Of a stretch of 64,000 nucleotides of DNA, positions 52,023 to 61,227 are shown in pieces. Every line of letters begins with the position of its first letter. Positions within the stretch are counted from its first letter, which is position 1. The DNA lies in assembly GCF_047607445.1 (NCBI RefSeq), contig NZ_JBLKRT010000025.1, forward strand, positions 4,544 through 68,543. Reading direction: 5' to 3'. Source of the stretch: Crystallibacter sulfonylureivorans_A. Lineage in GTDB: Bacteria; Actinomycetota; Actinomycetes; Actinomycetales; Micrococcaceae. Made by a program: the position numbers and the translations under genes. The notes beneath the pieces are model-generated. The model was given only the letters and a program-made list of their open reading frames with translations, did not search any database and was not told the DNA's origin.

Positions 52023-53945
52023 ATGTCTGAAACCACCACATCGACGCAGAGCGCCGTTCGCAGCGACCTTCGCAACGTCGCCATCGTAGCCCACGTCGAC
52101 CACGGTAAGACCACGCTCGTGGACGCCATGTTGAGGCACACCGGTGCCTTCTCCAGCCACGGCGAGACCGAAGAGCGCGTGATGGACTCCGGGGAGCTGG
52201 AACGCGAAAAGGGCATCACCATCCTGGCCAAGAACACCACCGTGTTCTACTCCGGCCCGTCCGCCCAGGGCGAGACCATCACCATCAACGTGATCGACAC
52301 CCCGGGCCACGCCGATTTCGGTGGCGAGGTGGAGCGCGGCCTGTCCATGGTGGACGGCGTGGTCCTGCTGGTCGACGCTTCGGAGGGTCCGCTGCCGCAG
52401 ACCCGCTTCGTGCTGCGCAAGGCCCTGGCAGCCAAGCTGCCGGTGGTGCTGGTGGTCAACAAGACCGACCGCCCGGACGCACGCATCGACGCCGTCGTTG
52501 CCGAGGCGATGGACCTGCTGCTGGGCTTGGCCTCCGACTTGGCGGACGAAGTTCCGGACCTGGACCTGGACGCCGTCCTCAACGTCCCCGTGGTCTACGC
52601 CTCCGGCAAAGCCGGCCGCGCGTCGCTGACCCAGCCTGCCGACGGCACCCTGCCGGAGGACGAGGACCTGGAGCCGTTGTTCGCCACCATCATGGAGCAC
52701 GTCCCTGCCCCGTCCTACAATCCGGACGGCGTGCTGCAGGCCCACGTGACCAACCTTGACGCATCCCCGTTCCTGGGCCGCCTGGCCCTGCTGCGCATCT
52801 ACAACGGCACCCTGCAGAAGGGCCAGACCGTGGCTTGGGCCCGCCAGGACGGCCAGCTGAAGAATGTGCGGATCTCCGAACTGCTGGCCACCAAGGGCCT
52901 GTCGCGGGTTCCGGCGGAATCGGCCGGCCCGGGCGAGATTGTCGCCGTCGCCGGCATCGAGGACATCACCATCGGTGAAACCCTGACCGATGCCGAGGAC
53001 CCGCAGCCGCTGCCGCTCATCACCGTGGACGATCCGGCTATCTCGATGACCATCGGCATCAACACCTCGCCGCTGGCCGGCAAGGTCAAGGGCGCCAAGG
53101 TCACGGCGCGCCAGGTCAAGGACCGGCTGGACAAGGAACTGATCGGCAACGTCTCGCTGAAGGTACTGCCGACCGAGCGCCCGGACGCCTGGGAAGTCCA
53201 GGGCCGCGGTGAGCTGGCACTGGCCATCCTGGTGGAGCAGATGCGCCGCGAAGGGTTCGAGCTGACCGTGGGCAAGCCCCAGGTGGTCACCAAGACCATC
53301 GACGGCAAGGTCCACGAGCCGATGGAGCACATGACCATCGACGTGCCCGAGGAGTACCTCGGTGCGGTGACCCAGCTGATGGCCGCCCGCAAGGGCCGGA
53401 TGACCAACATGGCCAATCACGGCACCGGTTGGGTCCGGATGGAATTCATCGTTCCGGCGCGCGGCCTGATCGGGTTCCGCACCCGGTTCATGACCGAAAC
53501 CAGGGGCGCCGGCATCGCCGCATCCATTTCCGAGGGCTATGAGCCGTGGGCCGGGCCGATCGAGTACCGCACCAACGGCTCGATGGTGGCCGACCGCGCA
53601 GGCGTGGTCACTCCTTTCGCGATGATCAACCTGCAGGAGCGCGGCTCCTTCTTCGTGCAGCCCACATCAGAGGTCTACGAGGGCATGATCGTCGGCGAGA
53701 ACTCGCGCGCGGATGACATGGACGTGAACATCACCAAGGAAAAGAAGCTCACCAACATGCGTGCCGCTTCCTCCGACAGCTTCGAGAACCTCACCCCGCC
53801 GCGGAACCTCACGCTGGAAGAGTCACTCGAATTCGCCCGCGAGGACGAGTGCGTCGAGGTCACCCCGGAGGCGATCCGCATCCGCAAGGTGGTCCTCGAT
53901 GCCAACGAGCGGCTGAAGGCCGCCCGTGCGCGCGCCAGGGCCTAA
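52023..53945 (+). CDS. typA: Ribosome-associated GTPase BipA/TypA
   Basis: A 640-residue translational GTPase used in ribosome assembly and stress. The P-loop AHVDHGKTT is at residues 23-31, then RGITI-type switch region (REKGITILAKNT), DTPGHADFGGEVER, NKTDRPDA, and the TypA-specific C-terminal region with TRGAGIAAS and GEN/RADDMDVN. A TACAAT -10-like box lies at 51932-51937 upstream. Confidence 0.97.
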   Translation: MSETTTSTQSAVRSDLRNVAIVAHVDHGKTTLVDAMLRHTGAFSSHGETEERVMDSGELEREKGITILAKNTTVFYSGPSAQGETITINVIDTPGHADFGGEVERGLSMVDGVVLLVDASEGPLPQTRFVLRKALAAKLPVVLVVNKTDRPDARIDAVVAEAMDLLLGLASDLADEVPDLDLDAVLNVPVVYASGKAGRASLTQPADGTLPEDEDLEPLFATIMEHVPAPSYNPDGVLQAHVTNLDASPFLGRLALLRIYNGTLQKGQTVAWARQDGQLKNVRISELLATKGLSRVPAESAGPGEIVAVAGIEDITIGETLTDAEDPQPLPLITVDDPAISMTIGINTSPLAGKVKGAKVTARQVKDRLDKELIGNVSLKVLPTERPDAWEVQGRGELALAILVEQMRREGFELTVGKPQVVTKTIDGKVHEPMEHMTIDVPEEYLGAVTQLMAARKGRMTNMANHGTGWVRMEFIVPARGLIGFRTRFMTETRGAGIAASISEGYEPWAGPIEYRTNGSMVADRAGVVTPFAMINLQERGSFFVQPTSEVYEGMIVGENSRADDMDVNITKEKKLTNMRAASSDSFENLTPPRNLTLEESLEFAREDECVEVTPEAIRIRKVVLDANERLKAARARARA

Positions 53946-53968
53946 CGCCAGGGCATAAACTGGACCGT

Positions 53969-54487
53969 ATGACAGAGCAGAGGCAACCCGCCGGAGACCA
54001 CGGCGGGTTGCCTTCCGCTGTTAATCAACCTTCCGCTATTAACGAACCCGGCCCGGCGCCGGAACGGCGTGAAGCACGACGGCGGCGTACCCCCTTCCAT
54101 GGCTGGGGCGCCGCTGTCTTCGGCGCGGTTGCGACGGCGGTCGTGGGGACGGCGCTGCACTCGCAAATTCTCTACGCACAGGACGCCAGCTATCCGTGGG
54201 GGGCCGCAGCGGCTGTGCTGTTTGCCCTGTCGGTGATGGTCTGGGCCGGGCTCAAGGCGCGCAATGTGATGACCGCCGGGCTCACGGGGGTTCTCGCGTA
54301 TGTGCTCGTCGGACTGATGGCTTTGGCCCCGGGAACCGAACCGCTGATTGTCACGGGGACGTCAGCCCCGGTGGAGCTGCCGATTGCCATGGCCGGCCGG
54401 ATCTGGATGATCGGGCTGGTCCCAGCCACGCTGGCGGCGATGCTGGTCTGCATCTGGGCGCTGAAACCGCGGCGGGCCAAAGCCTGA
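53969..54487 (+). CDS. Small integral membrane protein
   Basis: A 172-residue protein with a charged, Pro-rich cytoplasmic N-terminus and four helices (roughly AAVFGAVATAVVGTAL, AAAAVLFALSVMVWAGLKAR, MTAGLTGVLAYVLVGLMAL and IWMIGLVPATLAAMLVCIWA). Possibly DUF6113-like; this I cannot settle. ATG 53969 is chosen inside a longer open frame that overlaps typA. It lies 23 bases after typA. Confidence 0.7.
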   Translation: MTEQRQPAGDHGGLPSAVNQPSAINEPGPAPERREARRRRTPFHGWGAAVFGAVATAVVGTALHSQILYAQDASYPWGAAAAVLFALSVMVWAGLKARNVMTAGLTGVLAYVLVGLMALAPGTEPLIVTGTSAPVELPIAMAGRIWMIGLVPATLAAMLVCIWALKPRRAKA

Positions 54488-54566
54488 TTCCGTTCTCAGC
54501 GGTTTGGTTTCACCCTGGCGGGAATCCCATCCGGCGGCCTCATCCGATTCCCCGGGCGGGCGCTGC

Positions 54567-55061
54567 TTAGTTGGCTGTTCGATCCACGTGGTGGGCCATG
54601 AAAATTGAGGTCGCGGTCCCGTCCTCGTCCGCGGGCAGCATCGCGTATTCCTCGAAGATGGCACGGATCTTCGCCAACATTTCCTTGCGGTGCGCGTCGT
54701 TGAGCTTGATGCCCATCCGCGTCGTTTCGATCTCGTCCGGGGCCAGCCCCTCGATTTCCTGCAAGAAGGTCTCCACCAGCACCGGCGCCGCATCCGGCAT
54801 CTTGGCGCCCCAGGACATCCGCGTGGCGCGGTAGGGGACTTCCTTGGCGCCGCGGTTGCCCTTGCGCGGCTCCTCGGCCTCCAGGAAGCCGGTGTTGAGC
54901 AGCGTCCGCACATGATGCAGCGAAGTGGCCGGATTCAGGCCGAGCAGCTCTGCGATCTCCTTGTTGGTCCGGGACCGGTGCAGGCAGAGCCGAAGAATAC
55001 GCAGCCTGACCGGCGAGCTGAGCGCCCGCCCGGTGGCTTGCAGGTCCTGATCCGTAGGCAT
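54567..55061 (-). CDS. ArsR-like winged-helix transcriptional regulator
   Basis: A 164-residue DNA-binding protein. The winged helix covers about residues 11-60: ALSSPVRLRILRLCLHRSRT, then NKEIAELLGLNPATSLHHVR as recognition helix. The C-terminal half has no metal-binding Cys, so it may sense a small molecule. It is divergent from an MFS gene 61 bases away, a usual pairing of repressor and exporter. ATG 55061 (MPTDQDLQ) is preferred over an upstream in-frame start at 55106. Confidence 0.85.
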   Translation of the reverse strand: MPTDQDLQATGRALSSPVRLRILRLCLHRSRTNKEIAELLGLNPATSLHHVRTLLNTGFLEAEEPRKGNRGAKEVPYRATRMSWGAKMPDAAPVLVETFLQEIEGLAPDEIETTRMGIKLNDAHRKEMLAKIRAIFEEYAMLPADEDGTATSIFMAHHVDRTAN

Positions 55062-55121
55062 GAATCCAGCATACGACACAACCGCGAATTGATTGACTTT
55101 CCCCAATCGCTGGCTGAGACT

Positions 55122-56444
55122 GTGACGGTGACCGAGCCGCCCGCCCCGCCTGCTGCCTCCGGCCCGCCGGAAGCCGACGCTTCCGCGCTGCGGGAAGCAC
55201 CGCCGTCGTTATGGCGGGACCGGAACTTCGCCGCCTTCTGGTCCGCACAGAGCATCAGCCAATTCGGGGTCCAGATTGGCCATCTGGCCATGCCGGTGCT
55301 TGCGGTGGTCATCCTTGGCGCCAGCGAGTTCCAGGTGGGCGTGCTCAACGCCAGCGCCACCGCGGCCTTTCTGCTGATCGGGCTTCCGGCCGGAGCATGG
55401 GTGGACCGCTGGCTGAAGCGGCAGGTCATGATCACCGCGGACCTGGTACGGGCCGCCGCCATGCTGTCCGTACCGCTGCTGTGGTGGATGGACCTGCTGC
55501 ACATGTGGCACTTGTACGCGGTGGCCGGGGTGCTGGGCATCGCGACGGTGTTCTTCGATGTGGCGTACCAGAGTTACGTGCCGGTGCTGGTCCGCAACGA
55601 CCAGGTCCCGGACGCCAACTCAAAACTCGAGAGCACGGCGCAGCTGGCGAGGATGGGCGGGCCGGCTGCCGGCGGCGCTCTGCTGCAGGTGATCGCGGCC
55701 CCGCTGCTGTTCCTGGCGGACACCGTGGGCTATCTTTTCTCGGCGCTGTTCCTGGCCCGCACCCGGGACCGCGAAGTGCGTGCGCCCCGGCATGACCGGC
55801 GACCGCTGGCCGTGGAGATCAAGGAAGGACTCGGGTTCGTGGTGCGGCATCCGCTGATCAGCCGGATTGCCGCCTGCACGGGCCTCACGAATTTCTTTGC
55901 GGGCTTGGCGGCCACGCTGTTTCCGCTCCTGGTGCTCCGCGAGCTGGGCCTGGGCGCGGGCGCGCTGGGGCTGGTCTATTCGGTGGCCGCCGCCGGGGGA
56001 CTGCTGGGCGCGGTGGCGGCGCCGCGGCTGGCCAAGTTGACCGGTGAGGGAGCCCTGATTCCGCTGGCCAGCCTTGCCTCTGCGGTGTTCCTGATGGCCA
56101 TGCCGTTGTCGGTGCTCATGCCGGATAACGCCTGGGCGCTGATCCTCTTGGTGGTCGGCGAGGCCGGCCTTTCCTTCTGCTCGCTGGTCTACAACGTCAT
56201 GCAGGTGACCATGCGCCAGCGGGTGTGCCCGCCGCGGCTGTTGGGACGAATGAACGCCTCGATCCGGTTCCTGGTGTACGGCGTGTTGCCGCTCTCCGGG
56301 CTGCTGGCCGGCGTGCTGGGCCACGCCATGGGATTGGTGCCGACGCTGTGGATCGGTGTTGCCGGGACCTTGCTCGCGGCGGTGCCGGTGCTGTTCTCCC
56401 CGCTCTGGGGTTTGCGCCGGCTGCCGGACAGTTACGAGGGCTGA
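55122..56444 (+). CDS. MFS exporter (EntS/MFS_3 type)
   Basis: A 440-residue major-facilitator transporter with 12 helices. The opening FAAFWSAQSISQFGVQIGHL, the GVWADR-like loop (AGAWVDRWLKRQVMI) and the DIAYQSYVPVLV-type segment FFDVAYQSYVPVLVRNDQVP are typical of the EntS/macrolide-exporter group. It starts at GTG 55122 (or 55128) and is divergent from the ArsR-like regulator, suggesting inducible drug or siderophore export. Confidence 0.9.
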   Translation: MTVTEPPAPPAASGPPEADASALREAPPSLWRDRNFAAFWSAQSISQFGVQIGHLAMPVLAVVILGASEFQVGVLNASATAAFLLIGLPAGAWVDRWLKRQVMITADLVRAAAMLSVPLLWWMDLLHMWHLYAVAGVLGIATVFFDVAYQSYVPVLVRNDQVPDANSKLESTAQLARMGGPAAGGALLQVIAAPLLFLADTVGYLFSALFLARTRDREVRAPRHDRRPLAVEIKEGLGFVVRHPLISRIAACTGLTNFFAGLAATLFPLLVLRELGLGAGALGLVYSVAAAGGLLGAVAAPRLAKLTGEGALIPLASLASAVFLMAMPLSVLMPDNAWALILLVVGEAGLSFCSLVYNVMQVTMRQRVCPPRLLGRMNASIRFLVYGVLPLSGLLAGVLGHAMGLVPTLWIGVAGTLLAAVPVLFSPLWGLRRLPDSYEG

Positions 56445-56477
56445 CGTCCTGCCCGAGGGCGAGCCCCTGCCGGGCAG

Positions 56478-56738
56478 CTAGGAGGGCTGACGTCCTGCCC
56501 GCGGCCCGCGACGGGGCGGCGCAGGCGGAACCTGTTTGGCCGCTGTCACCGCGGGCAATGGAACAACCACGTCGCCGCGCCGCGCCGTCCTGACCGTGCA
56601 GGTGTTAGCATCCACGGCCAGCAGGTCACCCAGCGCGTCCGTGAATCCACCCTCAACCCGGTAGCGGACCACCACGCGCGTCCCGGGAGCAGCCGAGGCC
56701 AGAAACGCGGCAGGAGCCGAAGGAGTAGCGGGTATCAC
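56478..56738 (-). CDS. Rv0428c-type SH3-like domain protein
   Basis: An 86-residue protein resembling the small N-terminal SH3-like domain of actinobacterial Rv0428c GNAT proteins: GTRVVVRYRVEGGFTDALGD, LAVDANTCTVRTARRGDVVV and VTAAKQVPPAP. The acetyltransferase domain is not encoded here. Function unknown; divergent from the ferredoxin gene, which starts about 90 bases away. Confidence 0.6.
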   Translation of the reverse strand: MIPATPSAPAAFLASAAPGTRVVVRYRVEGGFTDALGDLLAVDANTCTVRTARRGDVVVPLPAVTAAKQVPPAPPRRGPRAGRQPS

Positions 56739-56830
56739 GTGACCATCCTAGGGGTGCGGCCTCCGGCTGGGGAGATAATGGTCCCAAGCGATACGCTAGG
56801 GCTAACTGTTCAGAAAGGTGCTGACGGAAC

Positions 56831-57154
56831 GTGACGTACGTAATCGCACAGCCGTGCGTGGATGTAAAAGACAAGGCATGTATTGAAGAATGCCCGGTGG
56901 ACTGTATCTATGAAGGTGAACGGTCCCTGTACATCCATCCCGATGAATGCGTGGACTGCGGTGCGTGCGAACCGGTCTGCCCGGTGGAAGCAATCTACTA
57001 CGAGGATGACACTCCCGAGGAGTGGGCCGACTACTACAAGGCGAACGTGGAGTTCTTCGACGATCTGGGCTCCCCGGGCGGTGCCGCCAAGCTGGGCAAC
57101 ACCCACAAGGACCACCCGCTGATTGCCGCGCTGCCGCCGCAGAACCAAGACTGA
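56831..57154 (+). CDS. fdxA: Seven-iron ferredoxin
   Basis: A 107-residue electron carrier of the [3Fe-4S][4Fe-4S] type. By homology with the Azotobacter 7Fe ferredoxin, Cys9, Cys17 and Cys50 hold the 3Fe cluster and Cys21, Cys40, Cys43 and Cys46 the 4Fe cluster; Cys25 is free. GTG start at 56831, with GAAAGG upstream. The DapC gene follows five bases after the stop. Confidence 0.95.
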   Translation: MTYVIAQPCVDVKDKACIEECPVDCIYEGERSLYIHPDECVDCGACEPVCPVEAIYYEDDTPEEWADYYKANVEFFDDLGSPGGAAKLGNTHKDHPLIAALPPQNQD

Positions 57155-57159
57155 ACTCG

Positions 57160-58287
57160 ATGAGCTCTTTCGGCCTCCAGCTGCCGGAGTACCCATGGGA
57201 TGCGATGGCACCCTATGCGCGGAAGGCAGCAGAACACCCCGGCGGTGCGGTGAACTTGTCCATCGGCACGCCGGTAGACCCCACCCCGGCGGTCATCCGC
57301 GAGGCTTTGGCCGCCGCCGCCGACGCCCCGGGCTATCCGACCACGCACGGCACCGTCGAACTGCGCGAAGCGATCGCGGACTGGTTCGCCCGCCGTCGCA
57401 ATGTGCCCGGGATGGACCCGGCGGCGATCATGCCCACCGTCGGTTCCAAAGAACTTGTTGCCTGGCTGCCCACACTGTTGGGACTCGGCGAGAGTGACGT
57501 GGTGGTGCGGCCCGTCGTCGCCTATCCCACCTACGACATCGGCGCCATCCTGGCCGGAGCCACCCCGGTGGCTGCCGACAGTCTGGCCGACCTGGATGCG
57601 CAGACCAGAAACCGGGTAAAGCTGGTGTGGGTCAACTCGCCGGGCAACCCCACGGGCATTGTCCGCGGCCAGGACGAGCTGCGCGCCTTGGTGGAGGACG
57701 CCCGGGCGCTGGGCGCCGTCGTCGCTTCCGACGAATGCTACGCGGAATTGGGCTGGGGCGGATGGGACACAGCGCGCGGCGGACAGATCGTTCCCAGCGT
57801 GTTGGATCCGGCAGTGGCGCAGGGCTCGCACCAGGGCCTGCTGTGCACGTATTCGCTCAGCAAGCAATCCAACCTCGCCGGCTACCGGGCGGCCTTCCTG
57901 GCCGGAGACCCGGAGTTGATGCCCAACCTGATCAACAGCCGCAAACACGCCGGCATGATCGTGCCCTTCCCGGTCCAGGCCGCCATGCGGGCGGCGCTGC
58001 AGGACGATGCGCACGTGCAGGAGCAAAAGAACCTGTACCGGGCCCGGCGGGAGCGGCTGCTGCCGGCGCTGCAGAAATTCGGTTTGGAGATCCAGCATTC
58101 AGAAGCCGGACTGTACCTGTGGGGAACCGCGGGAGAAGATACCTGGACAACCGTGGGCCGCTTTGCCGAGCTGGGCATCGTGATTGGTCCCGGGGTGTTT
58201 TACGGCGAAGCCGGAAAAGGTTACGTCCGGGTGGCGCTGACTGGCAGCGACGAACGGATCGACGCCGCCGTCGAGCGGCTTTCCTGA
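57160..58287 (+). CDS. dapC: Succinyldiaminopimelate transaminase
   Basis: A 375-residue class-I/II PLP aminotransferase. NLSIGTPVDPTP, YPTTHGTVELREAIADWFAR and VWVNSPGNPTG are the typical cues; the PLP lysine is in YSLSKQSNLAGYR. In actinobacteria this gene follows fdxA and supplies the DapC step of lysine and meso-diaminopimelate synthesis. The window also carries dapD and dapE, other steps of the same branch, at its end. ATG 57160 is taken. Confidence 0.92.
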   Translation: MSSFGLQLPEYPWDAMAPYARKAAEHPGGAVNLSIGTPVDPTPAVIREALAAAADAPGYPTTHGTVELREAIADWFARRRNVPGMDPAAIMPTVGSKELVAWLPTLLGLGESDVVVRPVVAYPTYDIGAILAGATPVAADSLADLDAQTRNRVKLVWVNSPGNPTGIVRGQDELRALVEDARALGAVVASDECYAELGWGGWDTARGGQIVPSVLDPAVAQGSHQGLLCTYSLSKQSNLAGYRAAFLAGDPELMPNLINSRKHAGMIVPFPVQAAMRAALQDDAHVQEQKNLYRARRERLLPALQKFGLEIQHSEAGLYLWGTAGEDTWTTVGRFAELGIVIGPGVFYGEAGKGYVRVALTGSDERIDAAVERLS

Positions 58288-58449
58288 CCATGCACGGACA
58301 GCCGCCGACTGTGGATGCAAACAAAAATGTGGGTCCCGGATTAGATATATCGGTGACTGTGCGGGTAGCGTTTTACCCGAGTATGAGCATGCTCAGTGCT
58401 AAAAGCGCCCGGCGTGCCGTAAGCTTCTAAACCTCCTGAAGGGGACTCA

Positions 58450-59733
58450 ATGACTGAGCACACCGGTGCCACGCTGCACTTTGACGGCGGCGAACTCGAA
58501 CTCCCACGGCTCAAGGCTGCCGAAGGCAACGACGGCTATGACGTATCCAAGCTGCTGAAGCAGACCGGCGCCGTCACGTTCGACCCCGGGTTCATGAACA
58601 CCGCGGCGACCACGTCCGCCATCACCTACATCGACGGCGACGCCGGTGTGCTCCGCTACCGCGGCTACCCGATCGAGCAGCTTGCCGAGCACTCGTCCTT
58701 CCTGGAAGTCTCCTACCTGCTGATCTACGGCGAACTGCCCACTCCCACCGAGCTGGAAACCTTCGACCACAAGATCCGCCGCCACACGCTGCTGCACGAG
58801 GAGCTCAAGGGCTTCTTCGGCGGGTTCCCGCGCGATGCGCACCCGATGCCGGTGCTGTCCTCCGCGGTCAGCGCGCTGTCCACCTTCTACCAGGACTCGC
58901 TGGATCCGTTTGATGACGAGCAGGTGGAACTGTCCACCATCCGGCTGATGGCTAAGCTGCCGGTAATCGCCGCCTACGCACACAAGAAGTCCATCGGCCA
59001 GGCGCTGCTGTACCCGGACAACTCCATGAACCTGGTGGAGAACTACCTGCGGCTGAGCTTCGGCCTGCCGGCCGAGCCCTACGAGCTGGACCCGACCGTG
59101 GTCAAGGCGCTGGACCTGCTGCTGATCCTGCACGCAGACCATGAGCAGAACTGCTCCACCTCCACCGTGCGCTTGGTGGGCAGCTCCAACGCCAACATGT
59201 TCGCGTCCGTCTCCGCCGGCATCAACGCCCTGTTCGGACCGCTGCACGGCGGTGCGAACGAGGCCGTGCTGAACATGCTCCGCCAGATCCAGGCCAGCGG
59301 CCAGGAGCCGGAGCAGTTCATGGAGAAGGTCAAGAACAAGGAAGCCGGCGTGCGCCTGATGGGCTTCGGGCACCGCGTCTACAAGAACTACGATCCGCGC
59401 GCCCGCCTGGTCAAGGCCACCGCGCACGAGATCCTGGGCAAGCTCGGCGGCAACGACGAGCTGCTGGACATCGCCATGCGCCTAGAAGAGAAGGCGCTGG
59501 CGGATGACTACTTCATTGAGCGCAAGCTGTACCCGAACGTCGACTTCTACACCGGCCTGATCTACAAGGCCATGGGCTTCCCGGAGAAGATGTTCACCGT
59601 GCTGTTCGCCATCGGCCGCCTGCCGGGCTGGATTGCCCAGTGGCGCGAGATGATCAAGGATCCGCAGACCAAGATCGGCCGCCCGCGCCAGCTGTACACA
59701 GGTGCCCAGGAACGCCAGTACCCGGCCCGCTAA
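58450..59733 (+). CDS. gltA: Citrate synthase
   Basis: A 427-residue hexameric-type (type II) enzyme that condenses oxaloacetate with acetyl-CoA. Active-site segments are HADHEQNCSTSTVRLVGSS, FGPLHGGANEAVL and GFGHRVYKNYDPRA, with catalytic His/His/Asp. Ends MEKVKNKEAG...ARQYPAR. The stretch 58288-58449 upstream contains a 10-base perfect palindrome GAGCATGCTC (58385-58394) of unknown meaning. Confidence 0.97.
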   Translation: MTEHTGATLHFDGGELELPRLKAAEGNDGYDVSKLLKQTGAVTFDPGFMNTAATTSAITYIDGDAGVLRYRGYPIEQLAEHSSFLEVSYLLIYGELPTPTELETFDHKIRRHTLLHEELKGFFGGFPRDAHPMPVLSSAVSALSTFYQDSLDPFDDEQVELSTIRLMAKLPVIAAYAHKKSIGQALLYPDNSMNLVENYLRLSFGLPAEPYELDPTVVKALDLLLILHADHEQNCSTSTVRLVGSSNANMFASVSAGINALFGPLHGGANEAVLNMLRQIQASGQEPEQFMEKVKNKEAGVRLMGFGHRVYKNYDPRARLVKATAHEILGKLGGNDELLDIAMRLEEKALADDYFIERKLYPNVDFYTGLIYKAMGFPEKMFTVLFAIGRLPGWIAQWREMIKDPQTKIGRPRQLYTGAQERQYPAR

Positions 59734-59742
59734 ACACCCGCC

Positions 59743-60001
59743 CCGGTGGTCGACCGAGCGAGCGCCAGCGAGCGTTCCCGGTGGTCGACCAAGCGAGCGC
59801 CAGCGAGCGCTCCCGGTGGTCGACCAAGCGAGCGCCAGCGAGCGCGTGGAGACCATGCCTAAACGCCGAACGGCCCCTGGAGCAGTCCAGGGGCCGTTGG
59901 CATATCCGAAGGAGTAGGACGCGCGGCCGGGTCTCCACGCGGCCGGGTCTCCGCGCGGCCGGGTCTCCGCGCGGCCGCAAGCGGCCTTGGTCGACCACCG
60001 G
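59743..60001. repeat. Compound intergenic repeat element with flanking inverted repeats
   Basis: Outer arms CCGGTGGTCGACC (59743-59755) and GGTCGACCACCGG (59989-60001) enclose two tandem arrays: three 35-base units at 59744-59848 (core CGACCAAGCGAGCGCCAGCG) and three 16-base units at 59923-59970 (core GCGGCCGGGTCTCC). A strong hairpin lies between. Related GGTGGTCGAC-type repeats are common in Arthrobacter-like genomes. Confidence 0.85.
59869..59898 (+). terminator. Terminator of gltA
   Basis: AACGGCCCCTGGA (59869-59881) pairs perfectly with TCCAGGGGCCGTT (59886-59898), loop GCAG. It lies 136 bases after gltA, within the repeat element, and also faces the galE gene from the other side. Confidence 0.75.
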
Positions 60002-60030
60002 TGGGCGAACCCCTGCAGCCCGTGCCGCCT

Positions 60031-61044
60031 TCAGCTGGCGTAGCCGTTGGGGTTGTTCTTTTGCCAGCGCCAGTGGTCCTCGCACATCTGCTCCAGGTTC
60101 TTCACGGCAGACCAGCCGAGTTCGGCCAGCGCCGCGGAGGGATCCGCGTAGCTGACGGCCGCGTCGCCGGGGCGCCGGTCGGTCAGTTCGTAGGGGATGT
60201 CGAACCCGGCGGCCTTGCCGAATGCGGCGAGAACCTCCAGCACGGACGAGCCCTTGCCGGTGCCCAGATTCCAGCGGCGTACCCCGGACCGTTGCGCGAT
60301 GAAGTCCAGCGCGGCCAGATGCCCGGCCGCCAGGTCCATCACGTGGATGTAATCGCGCACGCCGGTTCCGTCCGGCGTCGGGTAATCGCTGCCGAACACC
60401 CGGACCTTCTCCCGGCGGCCCACGGCAACTTGGGCCACGAACGGCAGCAGGTTGTTCGGTACGCCGGTCGGATCTTCGCCGATCTGTCCGGACTCATGCG
60501 CACCCACCGGATTGAAGTAGCGCAGCAGAGCCACATGCCAGCGCGGGTCGGAGGCACCCAGATCGGACAGGATGTCCTCGATCTGCTCCTTGGTCCGGCC
60601 GTAGGGGTTGATCGCGTCCAAGGGCAGCTTCTCGGTCAACGGGACTTCCTCAGTGGAACCGTACACGGTGGCCGAGGAGCTGAAGACAATGGTGCGAACA
60701 TTGTGGGCGTCCATGGCCCGGAGCAGGTTCAGTGTTCCGCCCACATTGTTGTGGTAGTAGTGCAGCGGTTTTTCCACCGACTCGCCCACGGCCTTCAAGC
60801 CGGCAAAGTGGATCACCGCGTCCACGGCTTCGGTCTCCAACACGCGGTGCAACGCAGGCTCATCCAGGAGATCGACGTGGTGGAACCGTGCTTCCCGGCC
60901 CGAAAGCTGCTGGACCCGGCGCAGCGATTCCTGACTGGAATTGGCCAGATTGTCGAGCACCACTACGTCGTGGCCCGCCTCCAGGAGGGCGAGGGTGGTG
61001 TGCGAGCCGATGAAGCCGGTTCCTCCGGTGACCAGAATTCTCAT
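60031..61044 (-). CDS. galE: UDP-glucose 4-epimerase
   Basis: A 337-residue NAD+-dependent short-chain dehydrogenase of the extended type. TGGTGFIGSHT is the nucleotide site; the catalytic Ser is in SSSATVYG and the YxxxK motif in INPYGRTKEQIE. It interconverts UDP-glucose and UDP-galactose for cell-wall sugars. Monocistronic, convergent with gltA. Confidence 0.96.
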   Translation of the reverse strand: MRILVTGGTGFIGSHTTLALLEAGHDVVVLDNLANSSQESLRRVQQLSGREARFHHVDLLDEPALHRVLETEAVDAVIHFAGLKAVGESVEKPLHYYHNNVGGTLNLLRAMDAHNVRTIVFSSSATVYGSTEEVPLTEKLPLDAINPYGRTKEQIEDILSDLGASDPRWHVALLRYFNPVGAHESGQIGEDPTGVPNNLLPFVAQVAVGRREKVRVFGSDYPTPDGTGVRDYIHVMDLAAGHLAALDFIAQRSGVRRWNLGTGKGSSVLEVLAAFGKAAGFDIPYELTDRRPGDAAVSYADPSAALAELGWSAVKNLEQMCEDHWRWQKNNPNGYAS

Positions 61045-61227
61045 GCCTACCAGCTTAGTAGTTCGGCCCAGCCTGCCCGGCCGTGTCTGCCGCCCGCCTG
61101 CTGGAGGGGCTGGACAGCACGGTCTAGAGTTGAGCTACCGGCAGCAGCGGAACCCCGTGCGCACGCCGTAGCGGGCCCAGTTGGCCTGCGCTGCTCACGC
61201 CGATGCGAGCGAAAGGATGCGGACCGG

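Noticed and set aside
58385..58394. 10-base palindrome before gltA as an operator
   Set aside because: Short palindromes arise by chance; there is no second copy or known consensus.
59744..59848. CRISPR array
   Set aside because: Units are directly tandem with no unique spacers, and no cas gene is near.
60001..61227. Long open frame on the plus strand opposite galE
   Set aside because: It is the antisense of galE. Only the last 203 codons (from 61228) are kept as a separate gene.
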